Made by a program: the position numbers and the translations under genes. From Dyella halodurans (GTDB taxonomy: Bacteria > Pseudomonadota > Gammaproteobacteria > Xanthomonadales > Rhodanobacteraceae), in NCBI RefSeq assembly GCF_026283925.1, contig NZ_JAPDPF010000002.1:1-64000 (forward strand): DNA of 64,000 nt, written 5' to 3'. The notes under the pieces were generated by a model. The model was not told the DNA's origin. It did not search any database and was given only the letters and a program-made list of their open reading frames with translations. Positions 44,166 to 54,346 of this stretch are shown here, piece after piece (positions within the stretch are counted from its first letter, which is position 1; every line of letters begins with the position of its first letter).

Positions 44166-44458
44166 CGCTCACTCCACAATGGCGTTGCGAGTGCTGAATC
44201 TTAGAAACCGGGAATGCGGGAGACTTTCTATCGCGGCTCTATCTGACGAAGGCGACAGTCATTCAACGTGGTCTCGCTCGATACATCCGCTTCGAACTGG
44301 GAGGCCGACGTTGCGCGCTTGAATGCCGCTTAAAGGAGTAGTTCAAGGGAATCCCCGCCTTGGGCAGGGCCGCTTGCTCAGCCTTGCCGACTGTGCAGAG
44401 TTTGTTGCGGAACGGCGTGTAGCGGGCGTGAGGCCTGGGATGGTGCCTCTCCAAATGC
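44166..44458. other. Gene-free spacer between the P-type ATPase and tRNA-Ala
   Basis: About 290 bases without a supported gene. The proximal 150 bases must include the ATPase promoter on the minus strand; I see no consensus pair. A short open frame on the minus strand across this region has an Arg/Pro/His-rich translation and runs into the tRNA terminator, so I do not accept it as a gene. Confidence 0.5.
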
Positions 44459-44495
44459 AAAAAAAAGCGCTTCACGCCGCAAGGCGCAAAACGCT
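44459..44495 (-). terminator. Intrinsic terminator of tRNA-Ala
   Basis: On the minus strand a 13-pair stem (44483-44495 with 44466-44478, some G-U pairs) and a TTGC loop are followed by a run of eight T residues (44459-44466). It lies 18 bases beyond the tRNA 3' end. Confidence 0.8.
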
Positions 44496-44513
44496 ATTTT
44501 GACCGCTATGAAG

Positions 44514-44589
44514 TGGTGGAGCGGAGGAGGATCGAACTCCCGACCTCTGCATTGCGAACGCAGCGCTCTCCCAGCTGAGCTACCGCCCC
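44514..44589 (-). tRNA. tRNA-Ala (anticodon CGC)
   Basis: The 76-base cloverleaf carries an encoded CCA. The anticodon loop TTCGCAA gives CGC, reading GCG codons. The acceptor stem has G3-U70, the alanine identity element. The D-loop (AGCTCAGCTGGGAGAGC) and T-arm (GTTCGATC) are standard. Confidence 0.95.
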
Positions 44590-44652
44590 ACACGAGCCAT
44601 TGATATTACCAGTGGGCTCCGGCCTTCGCCAAGCCCCTGGACTGGCGGCCGG

Positions 44653-45774
44653 TCACGGCAGCAGGCGGGTCAGGCCGTCATGCAGGACATCGCGGCGCCA
44701 GCCTTCGAGAAACTCCGGCCACTGAGCCGTCACCACATATTCCTCCAGCACCTTGCGCGGGCACAGCAGGCCGCCGGGCAGGTCCAGTTCAGTGGCGCGG
44801 TTATCGGTATAGGTCTTCATGGCGGCGAGCGCCTTCTTTGCTTCGCCCTGCGGGGACTCCGGAATCGGTTCGGCGGCGGCGACTTCGTCGGCGTCGAGTG
44901 GAACACGCAGCAAGTCCAGCAGCTCCACTCGCTGCGGCGAGCGCAGTGCCCGCTGCCCACGCGTACGTTGTTCTAGCGCGCTGGCCGATGTCGGTGGCTG
45001 CTGGGCCAGGCTCATGGCCAGCGCGTCCTCGAGCAGCCACGGGCGAGGGCGGTCGAGCGTGCGTGCGGCCTGGTCGCGCCAGCGCAGAATGCGACGCAGC
45101 AGTGCACGTTGCTCGGGGCGCCATTCGGCGGCGCCGCGAAACGAACGCTGTGGCTGCGCGTCGCCTTCGCGGTGGCAGGCGCGCTGTTTCAGGCGCTCGC
45201 AGTCTTCGGCGTGCCAGGCAGTGCGATCGCGTTCTGCCAGGCGCGCGGCAAGCTGCTCGTGCACCGGCTTGAGGTAGACCACGTCCAGCGTGGCGTACGC
45301 GCATTGCGACGCGGTAAGCGGACGTTGCAGCCAGTCCGAGCGCGTCTCGCCCTTGTCCAGCTCCGCGCCCGTCAGCTCGGCGACCAGGGCGCGGTAACTG
45401 ATGCCCAGCCCCATGCCGACGAAGGCGGCCGCGATCTGGGTGTCGAACAGGTGGTGTGGTCCGTGCGGCAGCAGCGGGGACAGCGCTTCGAGATCCTCGC
45501 TGGCGCTGTGCATGGCGGTAATGGCGCCACCGTCGCCAATCAGCGGGCGCAGTGCGTCGCCGATGTCGAAGGCGACGGGGTCGACCAGGGCGTAGCGTCC
45601 ATTCCAGCCCAGCTGGATCAGGGCCAGCTGGGGATAGAACGTATTGCGGCGCATGAATTCGGTATCGAAGCCGAGCACGGCATCGGCGGGCAGCTCGCCC
45701 AGCCAGTCATGCAGGGCGTCGCGGTGATCGATCCATGCTGCGTCGGGGGGGGCGAGGTCGGAGTGCTGATGCAT
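44653..45774 (-). CDS. rnd: Ribonuclease D
   Basis: The 373-residue 3'-5' exoribonuclease trims tRNA precursors. The DEDD exonuclease domain shows GFDTEF (D37, E39), MHSASEDLEAL, DTQIAAAF and YATLDVVYL with the terminal acidic residue. An HRDC-type helical region follows (WRPEQRALLRRILRWRD). The ATG at 45772-45774 has AGGAA five bases upstream; the frame continues much further upstream but overlaps the divergent gene and is not coding. It sits next to a tRNA gene and ends 63 bases from it. Confidence 0.92.
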   Translation of the reverse strand: MHQHSDLAPPDAAWIDHRDALHDWLGELPADAVLGFDTEFMRRNTFYPQLALIQLGWNGRYALVDPVAFDIGDALRPLIGDGGAITAMHSASEDLEALSPLLPHGPHHLFDTQIAAAFVGMGLGISYRALVAELTGAELDKGETRSDWLQRPLTASQCAYATLDVVYLKPVHEQLAARLAERDRTAWHAEDCERLKQRACHREGDAQPQRSFRGAAEWRPEQRALLRRILRWRDQAARTLDRPRPWLLEDALAMSLAQQPPTSASALEQRTRGQRALRSPQRVELLDLLRVPLDADEVAAAEPIPESPQGEAKKALAAMKTYTDNRATELDLPGGLLCPRKVLEEYVVTAQWPEFLEGWRRDVLHDGLTRLLP

Positions 45775-45879
45775 GCGTGTTCCTGGCGATGCGGAACGCG
45801 CATTGGCGCATTGTCCTGACATCGGTTTGTGCCTAAGGTTAAGCGGTGCACCATAGCAGGCCGACCAAGGACGCCCAAC

Positions 45880-47826
45880 ATGCCGAGCAAGGAATCCGTA
45901 CGCCGCCAGCGTGCCATGGGTGGAGCCCTGGGCGTTGCCGTGCTCGGCTTGGCGCTCGTTTATCACTTCTTTCCACGCGTGTTTCATGTGGAGCCGTCGG
46001 TCGTCTCCGGCAAACGCGCCATGAACCTGGGCCCGATTCCCAGCGTTGCCCCCGGGGCGCCCGCGACGCCGGTCCGGGGCGTGGCGGAGATCGACGCCGG
46101 TCCGCCGCTGACGCTGGCGCCTACCGAGGTCATCGTGGCGCGGCTCGGGCACAAGGACACCCATCTGCCCGAACAGTTGAGTGCCGATACGCCCGAGGTC
46201 GAGGCGTTGCTGGCTCGCGCAGGCAAGGCGCTGCGCGGCGGTCAGCTGGCGGGCGACGAGAGTAGCGCTGCCGCACTCTACGAGCAGGCGCTGAAGCTCA
46301 AGCCGGACAGTCGTCGTGCGGCGCAAGGCTTGTTTGAAGTGCGCGCCCGCATGGTGGCGGAAATCAACCAGGACCTGGCTGTTGGCGATGCCGAGTCGGC
46401 CGGCGACCTGCTCGATACGCTCAAGGACATTCCCGATTCCAAAGACGACGTGGCCCAGCTGCAGGTGAAGTTGAAGACGCTGACGCAGGTGCGTCCGTTG
46501 CTGGCCAAGGCGGCCACTTTGCTGCAACAGGGCAGCGCGGACCAGCCCAAGGGCGCCAATGCACTGGAGCTGTATCGCCAGGTGCAGCAGATGGACCCGG
46601 ACAATGCCGTGGCGGCGCAGGGCGTGTTGCAGGTGCAGCGGAGCGTGCTTGACCGCGCGCTGGCCGCGGTCGCGCAGAACGACTTCAAGGGCGCGGACCA
46701 GGCGCTGGCCGAGGCGGCGCAGATCCTGCCCGATTCGCCCGCGCTGCGCGACGTACATACGCGGGTCGACGGCATGCGCCAGGCGCGCGGGACGGGCATT
46801 CTCGCCCAGGCGCGTTCGGCCCTGGATGCCGGCAACCTGCCGTTGGCGCAGCAACTGGCCGACCAGGCCAAGGCGATCAGCCCTGACCTGGCCGGCCTGG
46901 GCGATTTCAGCGAGCGCCTGACCAATTCACGCCTGTATGCCAGCTTCAAGCCGGGCCAGGTCTTCACGGATCGCTTTGCGGATATGCCCGGACAGGCGCC
47001 GTCGATGGTGGTGATACCGACGGGCACCTTCCAGATGGGTGCGCCTGATGCCGAGGCGGGACGACAGGATGCCGAAATCCCGCAGCATGAGGTGACGATC
47101 GGCAAGGGTTTCGCGTTGTCACGCACCGCCGTCACCGTAGGCCAGTTCCGCGAGTTCGTGCGGGCCAGTGGTTATCAGCCGGATTCCGTGAAGCTGGGCG
47201 GTGCCAGTGTTTATGACGAAGGTACCGGCGCGATGCGTGACGATGTCAACGCCAGTTGGGAGACCGATTATGTCGGTCGCGCGGCCGACTCCCGCCTGCC
47301 GGTGGTCAATGTTTCCTGGAACGACGCCAAGGCCTATGTGGAGTGGCTCAGCCAGCGCACCGGCAAGACCTATCGTCTGCCGAGCGAGGCGGAATTCGAA
47401 TACGCCCTGCGCGGCGGTACCGCCACGCGCTACTGGTGGGGAGAGGGCGGACCCACCTCGAAGGTGGAAAACCTCACCGGCGGCAATGACCGCTCGCCGA
47501 GCGGGCGTCGCTGGAGCAATGCCTTTCGTGGCTATAGCGACGGCTATTGGGGCCCGGCACCGGTGATGAGCTTCGCGCCCAATCCGTTCGGCCTGTACGA
47601 CATCAACGGCAATGTGTCCGAATGGGTGCAGGACTGCTGGCACGACAGCTACCTGCGCGCGCCGCGCGACGGCAGCGCCTGGGTCAACCCGGGTTGCAGC
47701 GTGCGGGTGGTGCGCGGCGGCTCCTGGGGCAGCTCGCCGGAACAGGTGCGCTCGGCCTATCGTCAAGGTGCCGATGCCAGCGTGCGCAGCGGACGCGTAG
47801 GCTTCCGCGTCTTGCGCGAGCTCTAA
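45880..47826 (+). CDS. Membrane-anchored TPR protein with formylglycine-generating-enzyme-like (SUMF1) domain
   Basis: The protein has 648 residues. One N-terminal membrane helix (about 14-29) is followed by a periplasmic helical region (about 100-355) with TPR-like helix pairs (AALYEQALKLKPDSRRAAQG; LELYRQVQQMDPDNAVAAQG). The C-terminal domain (about 375-648) is of the FGE-sulfatase type: PTGTFQMGAPDAEAG, VNVSWNDAKAYVEWLS, YRLPSEAEFEYALRGG, NVSEWVQDC and VRGGSWGSSPEQ. These domains either generate formylglycine in sulfatases or act as binding modules. AAGGA precedes the start by eight bases. No sulfatase is nearby, so a non-catalytic envelope role is possible. Confidence 0.82.
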   Translation: MPSKESVRRQRAMGGALGVAVLGLALVYHFFPRVFHVEPSVVSGKRAMNLGPIPSVAPGAPATPVRGVAEIDAGPPLTLAPTEVIVARLGHKDTHLPEQLSADTPEVEALLARAGKALRGGQLAGDESSAAALYEQALKLKPDSRRAAQGLFEVRARMVAEINQDLAVGDAESAGDLLDTLKDIPDSKDDVAQLQVKLKTLTQVRPLLAKAATLLQQGSADQPKGANALELYRQVQQMDPDNAVAAQGVLQVQRSVLDRALAAVAQNDFKGADQALAEAAQILPDSPALRDVHTRVDGMRQARGTGILAQARSALDAGNLPLAQQLADQAKAISPDLAGLGDFSERLTNSRLYASFKPGQVFTDRFADMPGQAPSMVVIPTGTFQMGAPDAEAGRQDAEIPQHEVTIGKGFALSRTAVTVGQFREFVRASGYQPDSVKLGGASVYDEGTGAMRDDVNASWETDYVGRAADSRLPVVNVSWNDAKAYVEWLSQRTGKTYRLPSEAEFEYALRGGTATRYWWGEGGPTSKVENLTGGNDRSPSGRRWSNAFRGYSDGYWGPAPVMSFAPNPFGLYDINGNVSEWVQDCWHDSYLRAPRDGSAWVNPGCSVRVVRGGSWGSSPEQVRSAYRQGADASVRSGRVGFRVLREL

Positions 47827-47897
47827 GGCGACAAGATGAGATCGCCGTCGCAACCTTGTCGAGACGGCACCCATCCATGCCATAAGGCCCTGGGCGA

Positions 47898-47925
47898 AGA
47901 GCGCCCCGGCGCTTGTGTTGTCGGC
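47898..47925 (+). terminator. Possible terminator after the SUMF1-like gene
   Basis: A compact GC stem (GCGCC/GGCGC, 47901-47912) followed by TTGTGTTGT lies 75 bases beyond the stop codon. The stem is short and the T run broken, so this is a weak call. Confidence 0.3.
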
Positions 47926-48081
47926 TGCCCGAACCGTAAAATGACCCGCTTTCGTGTAAGGGAATCATCGACTTAGGGCGGAGTGTCCGGAGGCTGGCGG
48001 GGTGGGGTGCAAGAGCGGATTCGTCCAGCTTTTACCTTTTAAATCCGGTGCTTGCGGCAAGTTCCTCATAGTTGTTCTGAT

Positions 48082-48166
48082 GCGAAAGTGGCGGAATTGG
48101 TAGACGCACTGGATTTAGGTTCCAGCGGGCTTGCTCGTGGGGGTTCGAGTCCCCCCTTTCGCACCA
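48082..48166 (+). tRNA. tRNA-Leu (anticodon UAG)
   Basis: This 85-base class II tRNA has a long variable arm and an encoded CCA. The anticodon stem CTGGA/TCCAG encloses TTTAGGT, giving TAG, which reads CUA (and by wobble other CUN) codons. Acceptor GCGAAAG pairs with CTTTCGC. It sits 79 bases upstream of tig. Confidence 0.95.
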
Positions 48167-48184
48167 TCCCTTACTGTATTTACA

Positions 48185-48201
48185 GGCGGCCGGGGGCCGC
48201 C
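48185..48201 (+). terminator. Hairpin between tRNA-Leu and tig
   Basis: GGCGGCC and GGCCGCC form a perfect seven-pair stem around GGG. No T run follows, so it may be a tRNA processing/attenuation structure rather than a full terminator. Confidence 0.4.
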
Positions 48202-48245
48202 ATGCGCCTGTGACGGGCGCACTTTCAGGTACTCCAGGAGACGTC

Positions 48246-49538
48246 ATGCAGGTTTCGGTTGAAAACGTCGGCAAGCTCGAGCGCAAGCTCACGGTAAAGT
48301 TTCCCGCGGAGCGCTTCGAGTCGCAGGTGAGCGCACGCATTGCCGAGATGGGTCGCACCGTGCGCCTCAAGGGCTTCCGTCCGGGCAAGGTGCCGACTGC
48401 GGTGATCCAGCAGCGCTTTGGCGACCAGGTGCGTGGCGAAGTGCTCTCCGACCTGATCGGCAGCACGCTGCGCGAAGCGGTCGAGCAGGAAAAGCTGCGC
48501 CCGATCGCCAACCCCGCCATCAACACCACCGGTAACCCGGTCGACGGCGAGATCGCCTATACCGCTACCTTCGAAGTGATGCCGGAGTTCCCGGAAGTCG
48601 ACGTCGCCAAGCTGGAGATCTCCCGCCCGGTGGCGGAAGTGACCGATGCCGACATCGAAAAGATGATCGAGACCCTGCGCGTGCAGCGTCGCAGCTTCGA
48701 CCCGGTCGAGCGCGCCTCGGTCGAGGGCGATTTCGTGATGTTCGAGTACTCGGCCCAGGCCGGCGACTACCGCTTCCCGGCCGAAGGCCTGGAGCGCGCG
48801 GGCAGCGTGCTGGGTTCGGGCACCTTGTTCAAGGCGCTGGACGAGGCGCTGGCTGGCCGCAAGGCGGATGACGAATTCGACGCCGAGATTGCCTTCCCGA
48901 CCGATTTCCGCAACGAAAGCCTGGCTGGCAAAACCGCCCAGGTGCATTTCAAGATCATCAAGGTGCAGGAGCCGAAGCTGCCTGAGGTGGACGCCGAGTT
49001 CGCCAAGCTGTTCGGCATTGTCGACGGCGACCTGGAGAAGTTCCGCAAGGAAGTGCGCGCCAACCTCGAGCGCGAGCTCAAGGCGACCCTGATGGCCCGC
49101 CTCAAGTCCGAAGTGGCCGAGAAGCTGGCCAACGCACATCCGGACCTGGATGTGCCGAACCTGATGGTGCAGTCCGAGGCGCAGAACCTGGCCCAGGGCA
49201 GCGTGCCGCGCGGCCAACAGGTGCCGCCGCAGCTGATCGAGGCCGCCTCGCCGATCGCCCGCAAGCGCGTCATCGCCGGTCTGCTGATGGGTGAGATCGC
49301 CCGCAAGCAGTCGCTGGTGATCGACCGTACCCGTATTGCGGAGCAGCTCGCAGCCATCGCCTCGACCTACGAGGAGCCGGAGAAGGTCATTGAACTCTAT
49401 AACCGTGACCCCCAACTGATGTCAGGGCTGCAGAATCGCGTGATGGAAGACCAGGTGGCAGAGTGGGTGGCAGATCACGCCAGCACCACGGTGCAGAACC
49501 TGGGCTTCGACGAGGTGATGCGCCCGGTCAGTGCCTGA
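48246..49538 (+). CDS. tig: Trigger factor
   Basis: The 430-residue ribosome-associated chaperone and prolyl isomerase folds nascent chains. The N-terminal ribosome-binding domain contains the docking loop [11 protein letters not shown] (about 36-46). A short FKBP-type region follows (about 160-245), and the C-terminal helical arms end in a basic/acidic mix. The ATG at 48246 has AGGAG five bases upstream. The adjacent clpP and clpX give the classic tig-clpP-clpX-lon order, a folding and degradation unit. Confidence 0.97.
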   Translation: MQVSVENVGKLERKLTVKFPAERFESQVSARIAEMGRTVRLKGFRPGKVPTAVIQQRFGDQVRGEVLSDLIGSTLREAVEQEKLRPIANPAINTTGNPVDGEIAYTATFEVMPEFPEVDVAKLEISRPVAEVTDADIEKMIETLRVQRRSFDPVERASVEGDFVMFEYSAQAGDYRFPAEGLERAGSVLGSGTLFKALDEALAGRKADDEFDAEIAFPTDFRNESLAGKTAQVHFKIIKVQEPKLPEVDAEFAKLFGIVDGDLEKFRKEVRANLERELKATLMARLKSEVAEKLANAHPDLDVPNLMVQSEAQNLAQGSVPRGQQVPPQLIEAASPIARKRVIAGLLMGEIARKQSLVIDRTRIAEQLAAIASTYEEPEKVIELYNRDPQLMSGLQNRVMEDQVAEWVADHASTTVQNLGFDEVMRPVSA

Positions 49539-49575
49539 GGCATCCTTCAGGCCCATCAACCGGAGAGCGACAAGC

Positions 49576-50205
49576 ATGGCCATGGACCCGATCCAGAACC
49601 TCAACCTGGTACCGATCGTCGTCGAGCAGACCGCCCGCGGCGAACGCTCGTACGACATCTATTCGCGCCTCCTCAAGGAGCGCGTGATCTTCCTCGTGGG
49701 CGAGGTGAACGATCAGGTGGCAAACCTGCTGGTCGCGCAGATGCTGTTCCTTGAATCGGAGAATCCGGACAAGGACATCCATCTGTACATCAACAGCCCG
49801 GGCGGTGCCGTCACCGCCGGGCTGGCGATTTACGACACCATGCAGTTCATCAAGCCCGACGTCAGCACCATGTGCATCGGCCAGGCCTGCAGCGCCGCGT
49901 CGCTGCTGCTGATGGCCGGTGCCAAGGGCAAGCGTTATTCGCTGCCCAACTCACGCGTGATGATCCACCAGCCGTCCGGCGGCGCCCGCGGCCAGGCCAC
50001 CGACATCGAAATCCAGGCCCAGGAAATCCTGTATCTGCGCCGCCGCCTGAACGACATCTACGTTCAGCACACCGGCCAGCCGCTGGACAAGATCGAGCGG
50101 GACATGGAGCGCGACCGCTTCATGAGCGCCGAGGCGGCCAAGGAATATGGCCTGATCGACTCGGTCCTCGACCGTCGCGCCGTCGATACGGTGAAATCGG
50201 CCTGA
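49576..50205 (+). CDS. clpP: ATP-dependent Clp protease proteolytic subunit
   Basis: The 209-residue serine peptidase forms the tetradecameric barrel of ClpXP/ClpAP. The catalytic triad is S106 (GQACSAAS), H131 (MIHQPSGG) and D180 ([10 protein letters not shown]). The propeptide is short. GGAGA lies nine bases before the ATG at 49576; the second Met two codons later is also possible. It follows tig by 37 bases. Confidence 0.97.
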   Translation: MAMDPIQNLNLVPIVVEQTARGERSYDIYSRLLKERVIFLVGEVNDQVANLLVAQMLFLESENPDKDIHLYINSPGGAVTAGLAIYDTMQFIKPDVSTMCIGQACSAASLLLMAGAKGKRYSLPNSRVMIHQPSGGARGQATDIEIQAQEILYLRRRLNDIYVQHTGQPLDKIERDMERDRFMSAEAAKEYGLIDSVLDRRAVDTVKSA

Positions 50206-50237
50206 TTTCAGGCGTCCGGCCCCGGTTCTGGCAGTCG

Positions 50238-50263
50238 TTCCGCGTCTCGCTGCAGACGCGGAA
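50238..50263 (+). terminator. Hairpin between clpP and clpX
   Basis: TTCCGCGTCT (50238-50247) and AGACGCGGAA (50254-50263) make a perfect ten-pair stem with a six-base loop. No T run follows. A possible -10 for clpX, TATTCT (50272-50277), comes just after, so partial termination plus a separate clpX promoter is plausible. Confidence 0.45.
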
Positions 50264-50311
50264 CCCTGTGCTATTCTCAAACCGCAACCGATTTACCAGC
50301 AGGATCCAAGC

Positions 50312-51607
50312 ATGAGCGACGAGCGGCAGGGCCGTTCCAACGACAGCGGCAAGATTCTCTACTGCTCTTTCTGCGGCAAGAGCCAGCATGAAGTGCGCAA
50401 GCTGATCGCGGGTCCGTCCGTGTTCATTTGCGATGAGTGCGTAGAGCTTTGCAACGACATCATCCGCGAGGAACTCGAGGAGAAGGCCGCCTCCGGGCGC
50501 AGCCAGCTGCCCAAGCCCCGCGAGATCATGGAAACGCTTGACCAGTACGTGGTCGGCCAGACCCGCGCCAAGAAGGCGCTGGCGGTGGCCGTGTACAACC
50601 ACTACAAGCGGATGGAGTCGCGCCAGAAGAGCGACGACGTCGAGCTGGGCAAGTCCAACATCCTCCTGATCGGTCCAACCGGTTCGGGCAAGACGCTGCT
50701 GGCCGAGACGCTCGCACGCCTGCTCAACGTGCCGTTCACCATCGCCGACGCCACCACCCTCACCGAGGCGGGTTACGTGGGCGAGGATGTGGAAAACATC
50801 ATTCAGAAGCTGCTGCAGAAGTGCGACTACGACGTCGACAAGGCGCAGTCGGGCATCGTCTATATCGACGAAATCGACAAGATCTCGCGCAAGAGCGAGA
50901 ACCCGTCGATCACCCGCGACGTCTCCGGCGAAGGCGTGCAGCAGGCGCTGCTGAAGCTGATCGAGGGCACCTTGGCCTCGGTGCCGCCGCAGGGCGGCCG
51001 CAAGCATCCGCAGCAGGAATTCCTGCAGGTCGACACCAAGAACATCCTGTTCATCTGCGGTGGCGCGTTCGCCGGCCTGGAAAAAGTCATCCAGCAGCGT
51101 TCCGAGACCACCGGCATCGGCTTCTCGGCCGAGGTGCGCAGCAAGGAGCGTCGGGAAAACCTGGGCAAGGTGCTGGCGGATGTCGAGCCGGCCGACCTGG
51201 TGCGCTACGGCCTGATTCCGGAATTCGTCGGTCGTCTGCCGGTGGTGGCCACCCTGGACGAGCTGGACGAGCCTGCACTCGTGCAGATCCTCACCGAGCC
51301 GAAGAACGCGGTCACCAAGCAGTTCAAGAAACTGTTCGAGATGGAAGGCGTCGAGCTGGAGTTCCGTCCGGAGGCACTGCAGGCAATCGCCCGCAAGGCT
51401 TTGAAGCGCAAGACGGGCGCCCGCGGCCTGCGCACCATCCTCGAGCAGGTACTGCTGGACACGATGTACGAGCTGCCGTCGCTGGAGCACGTGAGCAAGG
51501 TCGTGGTGGATGATGCAGTGATCGATGGACAGGCCGAGCCTTATCTCATCTATCGCGGCAACCTCAAGCAACCGCGTGCCGCAGGCGAGGGTGGCGACGC
51601 CGCCTGA
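50312..51607 (+). CDS. clpX: ATP-dependent Clp protease ATP-binding subunit ClpX
   Basis: The 431-residue hexameric AAA+ unfoldase feeds substrates into ClpP. The N-terminal C4 zinc finger uses C18, C21, C40 and C43. Walker A is GPTGSGKT (121-128) and Walker B is [10 protein letters not shown]. The pore loop region, the ClpP-binding IGF-type loop (IGFSAEVR) and the C-terminal small domain ([12 protein letters not shown]) are present. AGGA precedes the ATG by seven bases. Confidence 0.97.
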   Translation: MSDERQGRSNDSGKILYCSFCGKSQHEVRKLIAGPSVFICDECVELCNDIIREELEEKAASGRSQLPKPREIMETLDQYVVGQTRAKKALAVAVYNHYKRMESRQKSDDVELGKSNILLIGPTGSGKTLLAETLARLLNVPFTIADATTLTEAGYVGEDVENIIQKLLQKCDYDVDKAQSGIVYIDEIDKISRKSENPSITRDVSGEGVQQALLKLIEGTLASVPPQGGRKHPQQEFLQVDTKNILFICGGAFAGLEKVIQQRSETTGIGFSAEVRSKERRENLGKVLADVEPADLVRYGLIPEFVGRLPVVATLDELDEPALVQILTEPKNAVTKQFKKLFEMEGVELEFRPEALQAIARKALKRKTGARGLRTILEQVLLDTMYELPSLEHVSKVVVDDAVIDGQAEPYLIYRGNLKQPRAAGEGGDAA

Positions 51608-51638
51608 CTCACTGCAACGTCGTTTTAGCTAGCGCGAT

Positions 51639-51680
51639 GGCCTCGGCAAAACTGCCGGGGCCATTTCGTTTGTGTGGTTT
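51639..51680 (+). terminator. Intrinsic terminator after clpX
   Basis: GGCCTCGGCA (51639-51648) pairs with TGCCGGGGCC (51653-51662) over an AAAC loop and is followed by a T-rich stretch (ATTTCGTTTGTGTGGTTTG). It ends 32 bases or more after the clpX stop. Confidence 0.75.
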
Positions 51681-51714
51681 GTCATGCACTTGTGTGCGTG
51701 GTCGTTTGCCACCA

Positions 51715-51734
51715 CTTGACGTACAGAAGGCCCC
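51715..51734 (+). promoter_or_regulatory. Candidate heat-shock (sigma-32) promoter of lon
   Basis: CTTGAC (51715-51720), then ten bases, then CCCC (51731-51734) resembles the CTTGAA/CCCCAT pattern of sigma-32 promoters, about 50 bases upstream of lon. The second box also forms part of a GCCCCG/CGGGGC inverted repeat (51730-51750). lon is a known heat-shock gene; the box match is only partial. Confidence 0.4.
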
Positions 51735-51784
51735 GGCGCAGTGTCGGGGCGAACGAAATAATCATCCACGAGAGACTCTCTTCG

Positions 51785-54325
51785 ATGGCAAAGAACGCCC
51801 CCAACCCCCAGGCCACCGGAGCCGTGCTGGAAGCCCTGCCAGTGCTGCCGCTGCGTGACGTGGTGGTCTATCCCCACATGGTCATTCCGTTGTTCGTCGG
51901 GCGTGACAAGTCGATGCGTGCGCTGGAGCGCGCCATGGAGGGCGAGCGCCAGATCCTGCTGGTGGCGCAAAAGAGCCCCGATATCGACGATCCCGCCATT
52001 GGCGACCTGCACGAGATCGGCACGCTGGCTGGCGTGCTGCAGTTGCTGAAGCTTCCCGATGGCACCGTCAAGGTGCTGGTCGAGGGACAGTCGCGCGTGG
52101 CGATCGAGAAATTCAACGAGGACGGCGGCATGCTGACCGCCACCTCGCGCATCATCGAGCCCGTCTACAGCAACAAGGAGCGCGAGCTCGACGTGGTGTC
52201 GCGCACCCTGGTCTCGCTGTTCGAGCAATTGGTCAAGCAAAGTCGCAAGCTGCCGCCGGAAGTGCTCGCCACGTTGTCGGGCATTGATGATCCGTCGCGC
52301 GTCGCCGATTCCATCGCGGCGCACTTGTCCGTGCGCATGGCCGACAAGCAAAAGGTGCTGGAGACGTCCGACGTTGGCCAGCGCCTCGAGCTGTTGATCG
52401 GGCTGGTCGATGGCGAGATGGATTTGCAGCAGGTGGAAAAGCGCATCCGCGGCCGCGTCAAGTCGCAGATGGAAAAGAGCCAGCGCGAGTACTACCTCAA
52501 CGAACAGATGAAGGCCATCCAGAAGGAGCTCGGCGAGAGCGAGGAGGGCCCGAACGAGATCGAGGAGCTGCAGAAGAAGATCGAGGCTGCCGGCATGCCC
52601 AAGGCCGTGCTGGCCAAGGCGCGCCAGGAGTTCGGCAAGCTGCGCCAGATGTCGCCCATGTCGGCCGAGGCCACGGTGGTGCGCAACTACCTGGACTGGC
52701 TGGTCGGCGTGCCGTGGAAGAAGCGCAGCAAGGTGCGCAAGGACCTGCAGCTGGCGCAGGAAGTGCTGGACGCCGACCACTTCGGCCTGGAGAAGGTCAA
52801 GGAGCGCATCCTTGAATACCTCGCCGTGCAGCAGCGCGTGAACACCATGCGTGGCCCGATCCTGTGCCTGGTGGGTCCGCCGGGCGTGGGCAAGACCTCG
52901 CTGGGTCAGTCGATCGCCAAGGCGACGAACCGCAAGTTCGTCCGCATGAGCCTCGGCGGCGTGCGCGACGAAGCCGAGATTCGCGGGCATCGACGTACCT
53001 ATATCGGCTCGATGCCGGGTCGCATCGTGCAGAACCTCAACAAGGTGGGCTCGAAGAACCCGCTGTTCGTGCTCGACGAGATCGACAAGATGTCGATGGA
53101 TTTCCGCGGCGACCCGTCGTCGGCCCTGCTCGAGGTGCTCGATCCGGAGCAGAACCATGCGTTCAACGACCACTACCTGGAAGTCGACCTCGACCTCTCC
53201 GAGGTGATGTGGGTCGCCACGGCGAACTCGCTGAACATCCCCGGTCCCTTGCTGGACCGCATGGAAGTGATCCGCATTCCGGGTTACACCGAAGACGAGA
53301 AGCTGGGCATCGCGCAGAAATACCTGCTGCCCAAGCAGCTCAAGGCCAATGGCCTGAAGCCGGAGGAGCTCAGCGTCGATGAAGAGGCGCTGCGCGACAT
53401 CGTGCGCTACTACACGCGCGAGTCCGGTGTCCGTAATCTCGAACGTGAGATTTCCAAGATCTGCCGCAAGGTGGTGAAGGAGCTGACCCTGGGTCAGGTC
53501 AAGAAGAGCGCGGTGGCGAAAGACCTGGCCAAGGGGCAGGTGAAGAAGGCGCTGGCGGCGGTAAAGACGGCCAAATCCAAGTCGAAGGCACCGGGTCACG
53601 CCGCGGTCAATTCAGACAATCTCGAGCACTATCTGGGCGTTCGGCGCTTCGATTTCGGTCGCAAGGAGCTGCAGAACGAAGTGGGCCTGGTGACCGGCCT
53701 GGCCTGGACCCAGGTGGGTGGCGACCTGCTCAGCATCGAGTCGTCGGTGGTGCCGGGCAAGGGTCGGCTGGTGAATACCGGGCAGCTTGGCGACGTCATG
53801 AAGGAGTCGATCCAGGCCGCGTTGTCGGTCGTGCGTGCCCGCGCCGACCGTCTCGGCATCGACCCGGAGTTCCACCAGAAGCTGGATATCCATATCCACG
53901 TGCCGGAAGGCGCCACGCCGAAGGACGGTCCCAGCGCGGGTATCGCCATGTGCACCGCCCTGGTGTCCGCCCTGACCAAGGTGCCGGTGCGCTCCGAAGT
54001 GGCGATGACGGGCGAGATCACCCTGCGTGGTCGCGTGCTGCCGATTGGCGGGCTCAAGGAGAAGCTGCTGGCTGCCCATCGCGGTGGCATCACCACGATC
54101 ATCATTCCGGAAGACAACAAGAAAGACCTTGCGGATATTCCGCAAAACATCACCGGTTCGCTGGATATCCATCCCGTGCGCTGGATCGATGAAGTACTCG
54201 ACATTGCCCTCGAGCGCCCCCTGCAGCCGCTGCAGGCCGCCGAAGACGGCAGCAAGCCCAAGGTCGAGGCACCCATCGACGACGCCCAGGACGAGTCGCA
54301 GGAGTCGTACACGCGACCGCACTGA
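51785..54325 (+). CDS. lon: ATP-dependent protease Lon
   Basis: This 846-residue LonA-type homo-hexameric protease degrades damaged and regulatory proteins. The N-terminal substrate-binding domain begins [16 protein letters not shown]. Walker A is GPPGVGKT (364-371, K370) and Walker B is [10 protein letters not shown]. The protease domain has the Ser-Lys dyad S717 (KDGPSAGIA) and K760 (GGLKEKL). An insertion of Lys/Ala-rich sequence (about 575-605) lies between the AAA and protease domains, longer than in E. coli Lon. The frame is open further upstream, but ATG 51785 gives the family N-terminus. Confidence 0.97.
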   Translation: MAKNAPNPQATGAVLEALPVLPLRDVVVYPHMVIPLFVGRDKSMRALERAMEGERQILLVAQKSPDIDDPAIGDLHEIGTLAGVLQLLKLPDGTVKVLVEGQSRVAIEKFNEDGGMLTATSRIIEPVYSNKERELDVVSRTLVSLFEQLVKQSRKLPPEVLATLSGIDDPSRVADSIAAHLSVRMADKQKVLETSDVGQRLELLIGLVDGEMDLQQVEKRIRGRVKSQMEKSQREYYLNEQMKAIQKELGESEEGPNEIEELQKKIEAAGMPKAVLAKARQEFGKLRQMSPMSAEATVVRNYLDWLVGVPWKKRSKVRKDLQLAQEVLDADHFGLEKVKERILEYLAVQQRVNTMRGPILCLVGPPGVGKTSLGQSIAKATNRKFVRMSLGGVRDEAEIRGHRRTYIGSMPGRIVQNLNKVGSKNPLFVLDEIDKMSMDFRGDPSSALLEVLDPEQNHAFNDHYLEVDLDLSEVMWVATANSLNIPGPLLDRMEVIRIPGYTEDEKLGIAQKYLLPKQLKANGLKPEELSVDEEALRDIVRYYTRESGVRNLEREISKICRKVVKELTLGQVKKSAVAKDLAKGQVKKALAAVKTAKSKSKAPGHAAVNSDNLEHYLGVRRFDFGRKELQNEVGLVTGLAWTQVGGDLLSIESSVVPGKGRLVNTGQLGDVMKESIQAALSVVRARADRLGIDPEFHQKLDIHIHVPEGATPKDGPSAGIAMCTALVSALTKVPVRSEVAMTGEITLRGRVLPIGGLKEKLLAAHRGGITTIIIPEDNKKDLADIPQNITGSLDIHPVRWIDEVLDIALERPLQPLQAAEDGSKPKVEAPIDDAQDESQESYTRPH

Positions 54326-54346
54326 TGCGTGACCTGTTTCACCCTT

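Noticed and set aside
41655-44204. 849-codon open frame on the plus strand opposite the P-type ATPase
   Set aside because: It is the antisense of a gene with all P-type ATPase motifs; the translation is His/Gln/Arg-rich with no recognisable domain, the usual artefact of high-GC third-position bias.
44263-44475. 70-codon minus-strand frame near tRNA-Ala
   Set aside because: Runs into the tRNA terminator and has an Arg/Pro/His-rich composition with no family.
45775-46854. N-terminal extension of RNase D (to 733 residues)
   Set aside because: The extension overlaps the divergent TPR/SUMF1-like gene; the family N-terminus and the AGGAA site support the start at 45774.
51629-53599. 656-codon minus-strand frame opposite lon
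   Set aside because: Leu/His-rich antisense translation of lon, a strongly supported gene.
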